Origin: Rhynchopus euleeides
Lineage: Eukaryota; Euglenozoa; Diplonemea; Diplonemida; Diplonemidae
NCBI GenBank assembly: GCA_963210315.1
Contig: OY723242.1
Span: 682,001-746,000, forward strand
DNA length: 64,000 nt
Reading direction: 5' to 3'
Below, piece after piece: positions 20,201 through 29,818 of the stretch. The first letter of the stretch is position 1, and each line of letters begins with the position of its first letter. The position numbers and the translations under genes were made by a program. Below the pieces are notes generated by a model, which had not been told where the DNA came from, searched no databases, and worked only from the letters and a program-made list of their open reading frames with translations.

Positions 20201-20445
20201 CAGTCGCAGGGGTGGCGTGTGCAGGCGTCCCACATGGTGGAGACGAGGAAGGCGACGACCATCGCGGCGGCGGTGCCGCAGTTTCCGGAGAGGAGGACCC
20301 TGTCGGAGAGGCTGAGGGTCGTGGAGGCTGTGCGGTGGGCAGCGGTGAGTGTGTTGCAGTCGGCGGCGGTGATGCCGGCCAAGTATCCGCACACCCCCTC
20401 CATAGCACACGTCACCCGCGTCACCTCCTCCTTTGCCTTCCCCAT
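17284..20445 (-). CDS. Cys-rich surface protein with C-terminal GPI-like signal
   Basis: It is about 1,053 residues from MGKAKEEVTRVTC. Protein-like, Cys-containing sequence extends some 20 codons further upstream (NRTTCSCIEHEV) to a C-rich tract ending CCAACAG near 20506, a possible splice acceptor. The true N-terminus, with a signal peptide, may therefore lie in an upstream exon. The body is Cys-rich and repeats a CxC...C unit (CRCVVEF, CSCVVAS, CSCIRELG, CDCLADT), also present in the next gene. Near the C-terminus a 150-residue segment (AFSGRLVVDADPTLF, a TAAVVKDASYVLGIP helix, ETRFLLKK strand) looks like an SEA-type or similar juxtamembrane fold; this is weak inference. The last ~20 residues (ALPALASALVCMMVVAVL) are hydrophobic and end the protein, as in GPI-anchor signals. 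The function is unknown. Confidence 0.75.
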   Translation of the reverse strand: MGKAKEEVTRVTCAMEGVCGYLAGITAADCNTLTAAHRTASTTLSLSDRVLLSGNCGTAAAMVVAFLVSTMWDACTRHPCDCLADTHRAVQLFHTCADGSPQWESLRCSALIQCPGKHTGAFIAPDLPSRCQDLVNNPRVIHKPYDYVELATPLLEGPVCDWAGFPAAHARFTSCLSSTGLTRPERCRCVVEFSFLTPLACRLQPTAAWTHIRCLASDLGCTAVPMLQAQSCDALYAPLQKQASFSDEEPSTSDDRGATLGVVTLLTEVPSHCSSSQTTSGSVRSCFAGRVPGIGADPTGVRIAQAVCSCVVASYWGYASCEPWQPRVLEELRCLGLEWDCLGTPTPLTSCGSASGTPIRSPAAAPCAGVEREIRRNPAPSCLSLAKLRASMPYACRHGGPTAADYQRTLCESLSLGCGVVEMPSLKCARFLLSPARAQQAGRARQLISRLSAVCAPLFDPSAPEADLSSACRGRCGGAVAELQSDLLATASREDAWLVRFLVAACMRNVNQLPLLVALRAAAGRPLHREVETATPFGVAPHHIGLAVRRGILGAWEGVKPAVLRTPAPSPRSVAAACNPVVTRGARLLRGHVMAEPLNLRCAREVHPDTTAREVCLPKADLWDPLIPSGLAAQCASRCPDKVAREGVQSRGLSLQVRQRVTAGLVCRSRVGEAGVHRCLALVAENLAGVGGTVGTKFRDGGYPVEACRPAREAFEQCRRGGEVDLCSCIRELGRAQPLRACLAHADVAPFTLCLVNPLAFCVESEFKAEYTRYCSASMMQDLGCRELLWNPSKRCTEGCIQRFLAYSEAWGCCADVYDQYLRASGSFASLRNVEESCKISFGRGCELEEKEMAFSGRLVVDADPTLFAKHTREYTAAVVKDASYVLGIPESAVIGTAVSSVETRFLLKKQEASLGREAVTLQAGAVSAGGGALTTNVTQQVVAVVLLIASAEAAEANQLRRDFYSAVVSGFPVPRLADLYLRRNRKQLIVSTHLSVVSSSVHPHSYFEANISIGLGETEEVEYDLTPVEAAPGSALPALASALVCMMVVAVL

Positions 20446-21241
20446 GAAGCACTCAATGGGGAGGGAGAGCACCTCGTGTTCGATGCAGGAACAGGTCGTG
20501 CGGTTCTGTTGGGGGGGGTGGGGGTGGACCGTGTGTTGGTTTGGCAAAAGAGTTCGGGGTTTGTTTGTGCGCACGAGCGGGCAGTGTGTTGTGGCCCATG
20601 TGAAGGGCGTTGCTGTGAGAAAGTAGCTTTGTGTTGCTCTTTCAAAACACACTGCGCGCGGGTACGCTCCCGCTGACTCTTTCGCTGTGACAAGCAAGCT
20701 TGTTTGGGTAAAAAAAGATAAGGCTGTTGTTTGTGCGCCAAATCCGGGCAAAACAAAAGCAACTCCGCAGCCTGATGAGGAGGTTGAATTTGTTGCCCAA
20801 GCGCTGCCTACTATCTTTTTGACACTGACAGGTTCCCTGTTGTGGTAAAAAAAAGGAGTCTGTGATTCCTGAAATGTTTTGAAACCCACATGCCTGCGTA
20901 TTTCGCATGGTATCACACATGAAGCATACCGCACTCCCGTGAGTCACACCACGCAGGCAGCGGTCTGCAACGTTTGTATAGAACAAATCGACAGCACTCT
21001 TTGGACACAGCGCATACGACGTCTCCAGAGCACGCGTGCTATACCTGAGCGTGGAGCAGTGATGGTGATGGATATGGGCGGCAGAAATGACGGGGCAGAT
21101 AGCTAGCTACCTGACACCCCACCCCCACCCACAAAGCCCCACCGCACCCAGGTCCGAGCAAAAACGAACGGCCTAGGGGCCACAGATAAAACACCAACAG
21201 ACACAGAGGGCGGGCTATGATCCGCGCAGGATCTCCCCACA
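20446..21241. other. Intergenic; candidate 3' splice site near 20506
   Basis: On the minus strand a C-rich tract (about 20540-20511) ends in AACAG at 20506 and is followed by Cys-containing coding-like sequence. This suits a cis or trans splice acceptor for the downstream gene. The rest (20560-21241) is more AT-rich, with no shared repeat and no protein-like frame. Confidence 0.35.
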
Positions 21242-24200
21242 CTAAACGTGGTCACCACACCCACAGACACAGAACAACACCTCAACATACCCGAGGGTCG
21301 GCACGAGCAGGGCACACTCCTTGCCTGTCGCCTGTGGGTACGGCACCCCCGCACAGCCCTGCTGCCGCACCGTGCACAGCCAGGCCGTGACAATGGAGTG
21401 GTTACTGCAGGCAGAGGGGATGCCCTGCAGGAAGGCCGTGGCACAGCCGCACTGCGCCTTGCCCTTCCTCTCCGCGATGCAGAGGGACCACGACCGGCCG
21501 GCAGACTCCAGCGCCTGAACCTCGCAGTCCCCGAACCCGACATCGCTCGCCGCACAGGCTGGTGGATACGCCTTGCACACATCCGCATGGTGCTGACACG
21601 ACACCGCCAGCTCCACAGGGCCCCAGGCTGGGGAACAGCTGTGCAGCCCCGACACTGCCCAGGCCAGATTCCGGGCACCGCTGCCTGCAGCCCCCGCCTC
21701 CACCTTGCTGTACGCCTCCAGCAGCGGGATGACACAGGAGCTGCAGACGGCTGGCAGCACGCCAGCATCCGCACGCCACGAGGGGTGCTGTGTCACTGCG
21801 GCACACTCTGGAACCTGCGCCTCGATGCCACACAGCGCGACCGGGAGGCACCCGGATGTGCCATCCTGCGGCTGCTGGCATGCGCTGGAGCGCTGCGTAG
21901 TGCCGTAGGCGTTGGGGCCGAGGTATTGACTGCTGCAGATGGTGTCGACGTTCCCTGCCAGGTCTGTCTTGTAGAAGTGTCCCCACCCCATGCACTCCCC
22001 GTATTCAGCGAGGAGAGTTCCGAAGATGCGGATCGCAGGGAGGCACTTCACGCAGAGGCGGGTGAAGTTCAGCTCGGACACCTTCCACTGATCAGCGAGG
22101 AGGATTTCGCAGGAGGGTGCGGCCTTCAGGAATGCGGCGCGCAGCCCCCAGCATTTGCACACCGAGCGCTCCTTCGTGATGTCGATGCCGCAGAGCTTGA
22201 GGTTGTCCGTCAGGGCGGCGTTGCCGAGAACCTTGTCGGTGCACCGCGTGCCGTTGAAGCACACCCAGTCCCGGAATGTGTCTGACGTCACTGCAGCACC
22301 CCTCAGATTCGCCTCGATGAGCTTATGGAAGGCATCCTCGCAGTCCGGCGTGGCACGCGCTGTGAGCGCGGTGTTAGGGCACACCCCGACACCCAGGCCG
22401 CCGTCACTGCACATCCCAGCCACACCCTGGAGTGTCCCAGCCCCCAGGCTGGACGCGGTGCAGGTGTCGTACTCCTCGATGAGTGGCCTCACGGCAGGCA
22501 GATTGGGTGCGCACTCCTGGCACAGTGAGAACAGGTCAGGCCACCCCAACAGCCCTTTGCACCGCGGCTCCACCGCGTACATCTGCCTTTCGATCACAGA
22601 GCATTGGCACTGCCTCCGGCGAGCCACAGGGTCCACACCGCACTTCTGGAGGTAGAAGCGCCAGCGCGCGTAGAAGACATCGGAGATCGCTGCGGCGCAT
22701 TCGCATGACATCGCATCGGCACAGGGCCCAGGCATGGTGGGGACAGGCGGGGCGTCGGAGAAGGGAAGCGGTGTGTCGGGCGGCACCACGGACACCGTCT
22801 CTGTGAGGGTGGCGGTGGGCAGCGTCGCCGTTACAGTGGCAGATGTGGTCGGGGTGATCCCGTCTGCCTGGGCAGTGTAGGTGTGGTTGCCGTCGAGCCA
22901 CCCGATGAGTTCGCCGCACCGCACGTCAAGGAATCCGCCGGCGCTGCACTCCGCCTGAAGCTTCTGGAGGTGGGTGTCGATGGTGGGGCAGGCGGCGCGG
23001 TCGGCGCTGGAGACGCGGCGTGTCGCTGTGGCGAGACAGGCTGTGCAGGCCTTCTGCGTCATGAAGGCGTTCAGCCCGAAGGCGATGGAGGCGAGCGTCG
23101 TGCAGCCCTCCGTGGCCAGCAGGAAGTCTGACACACACTTCAGATCCCCCGAGGCGACGCACTGTGACTTTACAACGGTCAGCACCGTGAGCTTCGACAC
23201 GGGGCACGTCGGATTCCATTGGTTCAGCGTGTCCTGCAGGTGTGGCAGGCAGGACCCGCATGTCTCCGTCACCACGGCGGTGGCGGGTGCGCCGAAGACT
23301 GAATACGCCTCGATGGTTGACGTGCAAGGGGAGGGGCCAAACCGGAGGGGGTACTGCACAACGAAGCACTTTGTGGCGAGCACGGTGGTGCACACCGCGC
23401 TCATCACACGCTCGAAGGCTCGCTCAGCGGGGCACGTCGTCAGGTCGCCACGCATAAGGGGCAGGCACTGGTCGCAGTGCGACTTCATGGTGTCCAGCGG
23501 GATGGGCACCGGCGGCTTCTGGTCCACCCACGTCTGGATCCCCAGGTCGCGGAGCTGGCTGCACCCCGCCGCGTTGATGTCGGGGCACTTGTTGACGATG
23601 ATGTTGACCGTCTCGCAGGACTTCGCCACCCGCGACGTCCACTCCAGAAACTTCCGGCAGACCAGCAGGTCGTTCGTCAGCAGGTAGTGGTTCACCGTCT
23701 TCAAACACACGTTGCAGATCAGCCCCAGCTGCGTGTAGGTGATCTCCGTCGTCTGATGCTCCACAATCCGGAACACCGCACACTCCGGCTGTTTGTCAAT
23801 CTCGCTCCAGACACAGCCCGCCACACCCAGGGCGTCGCCGGACCGTTCTGCAGGCGCGCCCTCTGAAGAAACCCCCCCACCACCACCGCCCTGAAGAAGC
23901 TGCCTGACGGTGTCATGCACCGCTGCCCGCATATCACCAGAGGAGGCGGCGACATCCTGCTGCACCCCATCGCCATCACCACCTCCAACCCTGCCTCTGC
24001 GCTGCTTCGGCAGAAGCGAGCTGTCCCCCCCACCACCCTCTGCCCTCACTGTTGTTGAGCGGCGTAGGGTGCCCTGCGGGGAGTGACTGTGGAGGCTGTC
24101 GGAACTGTCGGAGTGCCTGGTTCCCTCCTCGGCGTGCTGCTGGTTGGCGCTGGCGTGGCTGCTGCTGGGGTCGTGGGCGTGCCATCGCTGTACGGCGCTG

Positions 24201-24265
24201 CCAGGAAGGGCCAGGGTCTGGAGCAGGAGCACGATCGCAGCACCAGGCGCGTGCCGAACAGGCAT
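21242..24265 (-). CDS. Secreted Cys-rich protein with CxxCLP and CxC repeats
   Basis: The protein is 1,007 residues, beginning with a clear signal peptide (MPVRHAPGAAIVLLLQTLAL, then PGSA). Residues about 25-150 are low-complexity (His/Ser-rich, then Gly-rich) and probably disordered. From about residue 155 there are two alternating Cys motifs. One is CxxC(L/A)P with a third Cys 7-14 residues later (CDQCLPLMRGDLTTC, CGSCLPHL, CVKCLPAI, CQECAPNL). The other is CxC...PxC (CQCSVIE, CKCWGLRAAFLKAAPSC, CGCATAFLQGIPSAC). A Thr/Val linker with TATLTET words lies near residue 475. There is no C-terminal hydrophobic tail, so the protein is probably released or bound by a partner. The CxC motif is shared with the gene at 17284-20445, which suggests distant paralogy. 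I cannot name the family. Confidence 0.8.
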   Translation of the reverse strand: MPVRHAPGAAIVLLLQTLALPGSAVQRWHAHDPSSSHASANQQHAEEGTRHSDSSDSLHSHSPQGTLRRSTTVRAEGGGGDSSLLPKQRRGRVGGGDGDGVQQDVAASSGDMRAAVHDTVRQLLQGGGGGGVSSEGAPAERSGDALGVAGCVWSEIDKQPECAVFRIVEHQTTEITYTQLGLICNVCLKTVNHYLLTNDLLVCRKFLEWTSRVAKSCETVNIIVNKCPDINAAGCSQLRDLGIQTWVDQKPPVPIPLDTMKSHCDQCLPLMRGDLTTCPAERAFERVMSAVCTTVLATKCFVVQYPLRFGPSPCTSTIEAYSVFGAPATAVVTETCGSCLPHLQDTLNQWNPTCPVSKLTVLTVVKSQCVASGDLKCVSDFLLATEGCTTLASIAFGLNAFMTQKACTACLATATRRVSSADRAACPTIDTHLQKLQAECSAGGFLDVRCGELIGWLDGNHTYTAQADGITPTTSATVTATLPTATLTETVSVVPPDTPLPFSDAPPVPTMPGPCADAMSCECAAAISDVFYARWRFYLQKCGVDPVARRRQCQCSVIERQMYAVEPRCKGLLGWPDLFSLCQECAPNLPAVRPLIEEYDTCTASSLGAGTLQGVAGMCSDGGLGVGVCPNTALTARATPDCEDAFHKLIEANLRGAAVTSDTFRDWVCFNGTRCTDKVLGNAALTDNLKLCGIDITKERSVCKCWGLRAAFLKAAPSCEILLADQWKVSELNFTRLCVKCLPAIRIFGTLLAEYGECMGWGHFYKTDLAGNVDTICSSQYLGPNAYGTTQRSSACQQPQDGTSGCLPVALCGIEAQVPECAAVTQHPSWRADAGVLPAVCSSCVIPLLEAYSKVEAGAAGSGARNLAWAVSGLHSCSPAWGPVELAVSCQHHADVCKAYPPACAASDVGFGDCEVQALESAGRSWSLCIAERKGKAQCGCATAFLQGIPSACSNHSIVTAWLCTVRQQGCAGVPYPQATGKECALLVPTLGYVEVLFCVCGCGDHV

Positions 24266-24347
24266 GGGGGTGGAGGTGGGGGGGGGGGGTGGGGGGTTAC
24301 TGTGGGCGATGGGGGGGGGGGGGGGGGGGGGGGGTGGGGTGAAGAAG
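24266..24347 (-). promoter_or_regulatory. Pyrimidine (poly-C) tract with CACAG acceptor before the start codon
   Basis: In the sense direction, long C-runs (over 20 uninterrupted C) lead to ATCGCCCACAG at about 24305, then a second C-rich stretch runs into the ATG at 24265. A long pyrimidine tract followed by CAG close to the start is what a cis or trans 3' splice site looks like. Runs of this length are also prone to sequencing error. Confidence 0.4.
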
Positions 24348-24447
24348 CTTGCTTGCTGGGGCTGGTCAGTAAGTAAAATTGGGAGTGTTCAGAAGTGATT
24401 GATCCACGGTATTTAAAACCCACGTGTGGGGGGGAGAGGGGGCGGGA

Positions 24448-24762
24448 GGGGCTTTGCCCTGCTGCATGCGATGGCTGTTGCCTTTTTGCCATGTGTTTTC
24501 TTGTCTTTGTGTATGTTGGCCCTCGTGGCTGGGGTGTGCGCGCCTGTGTTGGAAGCTCTCACCACCACCACTGGTGTCTCTTTCCCGCCCCCCATCCAGG
24601 GTCGTCAGTTGGTGAGGGGGTGTAAGAAAGGCCCTCACGAGATCTCGCTTGTCAAACAGGGGCATTGAAGGGAGTCCTGTAAGAACAGCACACCCTGCAG
24701 GGAGAAGAACAAGCATCTGGCTCAATCGCAGATGGGATGGGATAGGAATTGCAACGAAAAAA
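24448..24762. repeat. ~310-bp dispersed repeat, copy B (5' of the Cys-rich gene)
   Basis: Counterpart of 6702-7012. It begins near GCTTTGCCCTGCTGCATGCG and ends GATAGGAATTGCAACGAA, beyond which the two copies diverge at once. It lies about 180 bp upstream of the secreted Cys-rich gene. The two sharp ends suggest transposition or gene-conversion transfer of a 5' region. Confidence 0.7.
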
Positions 24763-25225
24763 ATGGAGGGTGAGAGTCCCGTCCTTCCTCCTAACGCGCG
24801 GGTGCTTCACTGTTTGCAAGTGTCGCTCAGTTTGGGAATGCTGAGCTAATCGGCAGGTATCCCTCTGCTAAGGCTAAATATCTCCCGGAGACCGATAGCG
24901 AACAAGTACAGTGATAGAAAGACGAAAGGAACTTTGAAAAGAGAGTTAAAAGTCGCTGAAACCGATGAGTGATAAGAGAGAAAAGCCCGTTCAAACCTAC
25001 TGCCTAACTTGGTCGTCGGATGTTCCATGTCGAGTCGTATTCGCGGCACCTACCTTGCTTGTGTGGCGGTGCACTGGTATAAGGCAGACTGCTGAGGATA
25101 CGTGCCGTGATCTGGGGAACACAAACAGATGCAGGTCGCATGTAGGAGGTGCTGGCAGGGAAACCTTCCAGCTGAAGGTTGCAGAGGCACATCATTCTGC
25201 GACAGGGTTGTCTGCAGGTGGGAGC
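24763..25225. other. Intergenic, no gene recognised
   Basis: It covers the 3' side of the WD40 gene up to the dispersed repeat. No conserved motif or protein-like frame was seen. Confidence 0.4.
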
Positions 25226-26198
25226 TCACAGCCCGGACAGGTCCCACACAAGCAGCTGGCCGTCGTGGCCTGCCGTGGCCATACGTGTGCCCGCTGGGGG
25301 AGAAGCTCAGGCGGCGCACACCTCCCACGTGCCCCACAAGCTCGTCTATCGCTGCCCCACTGCTGGTGCCCCACAGCACCACCGGCCCACCCCGGCAGCG
25401 GCAACAAGGCGCCCGTCGGGCGAGTGCTGCACGTCCAAGACAAACCCGGACCCGTGCACCAGCCGCAGCCGTTCGCTACTGCTGCTGTTCGCACCCGCCC
25501 ACAGCCCCACACGCACCGTCCCGTCGTCCATCCCACGCGCAAGCTCGTTCCCGCTCGGCGAGAAGGACAGCGCCGTCACGTGCGCCCCAACAGACACCAC
25601 CGCCGCCTCCTGCTGCCCGTTGTCCAGGGCGAAGATGCGCACGGCCTCCCCAGCCTCGCCTTGCACAGTCGCCACCAGTGCTGCCCCGCCAGCACCAGCA
25701 CCAGCAGGTGCAAACGCAAGGTCACGCACGTGCCTGGGCAGCACCAGCTCCGGCCGCATACCCGCAACAGCGTCGTGCACGCGGGCCACATCCTCCCCCA
25801 CCCCACCAGCCAGAAGCAGACGCCCGTCCGGCGAGAACCGCACACGCCGCACAGGTGCCGCCGCCACATTCCCCTGCTCCAGCCCCAGCAGCACCACCCC
25901 AGTCGTGGCGTCGCACACAACAACACGCCCACCGGCACCGCCCACAGCGACACGCGCCCCGTCCGGCGAGAAGGACACGTCGTGCGCGGCACAGGTTGTG
26001 CTGCCAACACACTCGCTACCTGCCAGTCCAACAGCGCCGACTTGCATAAGGTGCTGCCCTCCCACATGCGGCATTGTTTGCACCTGCAGGCGGCACCTGC
26101 GGCGCGAAGGAGGCACACCAGGGATGGTCAGAGTTGCATTGTCCCGCGTGTGCACCCACAGCACACAGAACAGTGACTGCCGCTAACGCCCCTCTCAT
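25226..26198 (-). CDS. WD40 beta-propeller protein, reading frame disrupted
   Basis: Six WD40-like blades are visible, each with SFSPDGxxhAxGxxDGxVxhWD-type words: AHDVSFSPDGARVAVGG, VRRVRFSPDGRLLLAGG, VRDLAFAPAG, VTALSFSPSGNELARG, VLDVQHSPDGRLVAAAG and VRRLSFSPSG followed by GHDGQLLVWDL. The first five read in one frame down to about 25385. A missing G (GGCCGGTGGTG) moves the next blade to another frame. An extra C near 25290 returns it to the first frame, giving MATAGHDGQLLVWDLSGL and a TGA at 25226. The best start, MRGALAAVTVLCAVGAHAG (26198), looks like a signal peptide but lies in a third frame, so one more shift or an intron would be needed. Either this is a young pseudogene or the sequence has indel errors. 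A secreted WD40 protein would be unusual. Confidence 0.55.
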
Positions 26199-26720
26199 GA
26201 TGCACCGTGTGCTCTGTGATCTCGAACCTATCTGTGGCAGGAGGGTGATGGTCGTCAAGAATACACAGAGCCCTAGGCACGGCAAGCGCGCAGGGTTGCA
26301 GGTCATGACCCGTGCACACAAGGGTCACGTCGGCTGGGGTGGGCAGCAAATCAGTCAACCACACTCAACCGCAGCTGTTCGCTCTGTGTTTGCATTTGCT
26401 CCGTCACTGCATGGGGTTGTAACAGTATTCAAGTCAGGTGCGAGTATCCGCTTGGCAAGTCTTGGGCTGGAGAGGACAGCTTAGCAAGCGACATGAAGCC
26501 CTTCAGCTGGTGTGCGCCTAACCGAAGCCACGGAGAGAGGGAGAAGAGGCACATGACACGTGAATCTTGTTGATACGAGTGTCGGTGACACCGCGCACCT
26601 GCACCTGCACTCCGGAGAGAGCCCAGCCCAATGAGCCACTGCACTACTGCATGACTCGTGTGACGAGTCGACAGCGGACTCTCCAGGACCGGATCAATGT
26701 GGCAGGCACCACAGTCCCAT

Positions 26721-26826
26721 GCCGTCTGCGACCCCGCTTCCCTTCCGCAGCACAGCACCCCACCCGGCAGAGGCGGCATCGCTTCTGATGATGCAGCGCA
26801 GGGAAGGCGGCAGCAATGACGAACAC
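26721..26826 (-). repeat. Relic of DUF4116 C-terminal coding end, copy 3
   Basis: Same block as at 9545 and 13540. It ends 35 bp beyond the stop codon of the DUF4116 gene at 26861. Confidence 0.5.
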
Positions 26827-26860
26827 CACAAAGCTGCGGGATGGCAGTGACTCACCCTCT

Positions 26861-29615
26861 TCACGTCCGCCGTCTCTTGTTCTGATGCAGCTCAGGGAAG
26901 GCGGCAGCAAGGACGTCGCTGTCGCGGCGCAGCGGGGCACACGCGTGGATGAAGGCGCTTGGGTCGGCACGCACAGCCGCCAGCACCACCTCCTCGTCGC
27001 AGCACAGCGCTGTGGGGGCGTACTTCAGGGCACGTCCCTCCTGACGCACAGCCGCCAGCACCACCTCACGCTTGTTCCACAGTGTGTGGTCGGCGAAGCG
27101 GAGCGCACTGCCGCAACTCGTCACGGCTGCGAGGACCACCTCCTCGTCACCACAGAACACAGGATCGGCGAACTGCAGAGCACCGCCGTGTGCACGAGCC
27201 GCTTGAAGCACAACCGACCTGTCGCTTCGCAGTGAAGGGTCAGCGTACCGCAGCGCCCTCCCGTCCTGCAACACGGCCGCCAGTTGAAGCTCCTTGTCAC
27301 GGCACAGTGAAGCACTGGCGTGCTGAAGAGCGCACCCGCACTTGCGTATGGCTGCAAGCATGAAGTCTCGGTTGCTGAAGAAAGAAAGGTCGGCGTATTG
27401 AAGAGAATCTCCGTCAGTGTGTGTGGCCGCGAGCACCACCTCCTCGTCTTTGCGGAATGTCACGTCAGCATATTCGAGTACATCCACATCCGAGGACTTC
27501 ACAGCAGCAAGCACGACCTCACGATCCTCGCGCAGGTTGGATGAAGCAAACCGCAAAGCAGCGCCTCTCTTCCGCACGGCTGTGAGGACCACATCTCTGT
27601 TGCTGCGGATCAACTCATCACAGTACCGCAAGGCCATCGCATCCTGTGCCACCGCAGCAAGCTGCACCTCCCTGTCGCTGGACACATTAGTTGGGTTTGA
27701 ACCGAACGAGGTCCGACCCCGGCCCGTCGGCCACAGGTCCGAGCTAGCCTGTCGAGCAGGCTATCCAGCGTCCGTCCGGCATGCGTGTGTGGGGGTGGGG
27801 AAGGGAAAAGACACACGGGACACACACCGGTGTTAGATTTAAAAATGGAAGCTAGAAGGGCACACACCACAGGACGGCAGGGGGCTGATGGCAGCCCCCT
27901 ACCCGCCCCCTCAGACGGAGTGAAGAAGTGTAGCTAAGCTACTAGCAAACGAATGCCCGAAGGCCTCTCAAGCAGTGTGACTAGCAATTGCCTCGTAACC
28001 TGCGAGCCGACGAGCGCCAGCTGTTGCGTGCACCACGGTAAAAGGGAAATCACAAACACCACAACATCAATAACGCTCAAAGCTGCGAAAAAGGGCCCCC
28101 CGCTGTATTGAAATAGGGCACGCAGCGGAAAAATGAACGGATCTTCGCCGGTCTCTACCCTCACCGTTACCGGGGTTCGCCACGTGGAGGCGCCCGTTCA
28201 AAAGGTTCACCCCCCCTGTCGCTGGACACAGAGGGGTCGGCGTACACGAAGGCACGTCCCTGCAGCTTGACACACTGCAGCACGAAGTCTCTGTTGGTGC
28301 GAAGCGAGGTGTCTGCTTCTCCGAGCACGTACGGGTCACGCCGGACACCTGCCAGCACCACCTCCTCGTCCTTCTTCAGGTGTGAGGGTGCACAGCGAAG
28401 TGCATAGAAATGGCCCCACGCTCTGCTGTGCATCGCAGCGAGCACCACCTCCCTGTCACCCTGCAGGGAAGGGTCGGCGTGTTTGAGTGCAGCAGGATCA
28501 GTCTCGACTGCTGCAAGGATAAGGTCTCGGTCTTGATGAAGCGGCACACCTGAGCACGGCTCCTCCGCCTTGGGAACAGCCAACACCCCACCGCACCACA
28601 GAATAGCCTCGCGTTGGAACTCCGTGTCGTGGCGCAGTGCAGAAGATGCATGGCACAGTGCACGAGGTGCGTCGCCCGAGGTGTAACCTGGCAGACGCAG
28701 GGCATTCAGCATCACCTCCCTGTCGTCACGCAGTGCTTCCGAATCAGTATCAGCGTAAAACTCCGACATCCTGATGGCACGGAGGACAAGCTCCTTGTCG
28801 TTGCGCAGTGCAGCACGTGCGTGCCTGAGACCACCAACTGCCGCCATGACCACCTGTCTGTCATTGCGGAGGGACTCACAGGCGTACTGGAGTGCGTCAC
28901 TGTAGGTTTGGACTGCCGTCATGACGACCTCCCTGTCGGCCTGCAGCGCTGCATCGACATGCTTGAGTGCACCACCATCGCGCTGGACAAGAGCGAGAAC
29001 GAAGTATTTGTTGCTGAGCAGTGCAGGTGGTACACACTCGATGACACGGGGAAAGCTGGCAGCATCATCATCCACGACAGGGATGCTCGCGACAGCCCTC
29101 AGAACCACGTCCTCATCCGCACGCAAGTCTTCAGAAGCGTGCTGAAGTGCGCCAGGGTTAAGGCAGACCGCTGCGGTGACGATGTGTTTGTCATTGCGGA
29201 ATGATTCATCGAGGTGCTGCAACGCCTTGCCGTCACACTGCACCACCGCAAGCGCCACATCACGCAGACCCCGTGCCCAGGCAGGTATGGTGCTCATGTC
29301 AACGTCAGACCCCTGTGGGTTGTGTGACCTTTGCTTCTCCAGCATCTCAAGGAACCGCGCACCTGTGAGGGCGACGTCGATGGAGCACCCGTGGGAGGCA
29401 GGTGCGGCACCGGACAGAGGGGTGCTGTCGTCGAGCACCACCCTATCCACCGAGAGCTCCACGTCCTCGGGAAGCGCGTCGGGAGGGGACCCGAGCACCA
29501 CGTCGAGTGCGTTTGCCTTGAGATGAACCGGGGTGTCGCCCTCCCCGATGTGCACCGCATGCTGCTCCCCACACAGCCTGTCCTTCAGGAACACCTCCAT
29601 TCCTTCTCCTGACAT
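26861..29615 (-). CDS. Ubiquitin-like/DUF4116 repeat protein, copy 2, split by the 525-bp element
   Basis: It starts at MSGEGMEVFLKDR (29615) and ends ELHQNKRRRT. A 27-codon in-frame extension upstream (MPWVGLEPF...) is absent from other copies and is probably leader. The gene is interrupted at PSVSSDR by the element at 27687-28211. The gene-5' flank lacks one T relative to the other copies, so the upstream part reads DRGGEPFERAPP before a stop. Removing the element while keeping the gene-3' copy of the duplication leaves 2,211 nt and 736 residues in frame; keeping the gene-5' copy would shift the frame. So if the RNA is spliced, the 5' junction must lie before the deleted base. Domains are as in the other copies: ubiquitin-like, then 23 or so DUF4116 repeats, then a basic tail. 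Confidence 0.8.
27687..28211 (-). mobile_element. 525-bp introner-like insertion, copy 2
   Basis: It is flanked by CCTCCCTGTCGCTGGACACA (27667-27686) and by a 19-bp version with one T deleted (about 28212-28230). The sequence is near-identical to the copy at 32458 and differs at only a few positions from the one at 11399 (for example CTACTAGC in place of CTACGAGC). Confidence 0.75.
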
Positions 29616-29818
29616 GATATGGTCTTCCCTGTCTGTGTGCTGATGTGGTGTGGGGCCGCAGAGACAGGCAAACGGCTCAAGGCCCACCCAAGGCATTCAG
29701 TTGTGTGCCGTCTCCGCCCAAGAACAACCCACCCAGCCTTGGCCCCAGGCTTCGCAATACCGTGAGTAGGCTCTGTGGGTTCAGCTCTGGTGACTATATG
29801 TGGCCTTCTGTGCAGGGG

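Larger units (their letters stand above)
26362..29818. repeat. Segmental duplication, copy A (DUF4116 gene plus flanks)
   Basis: This ~3.46-kb unit runs from CACACTCAACCGCAGCTG to CTTCTGTGCAGGGG and recurs at 31139-34577 (3.44 kb), including both UTR regions and the inserted element. The two units are about 4.8 kb apart and separated by 1.3 kb of unrelated DNA. The upstream end (29616-29818) also matches 62038-62240. Confidence 0.8.
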
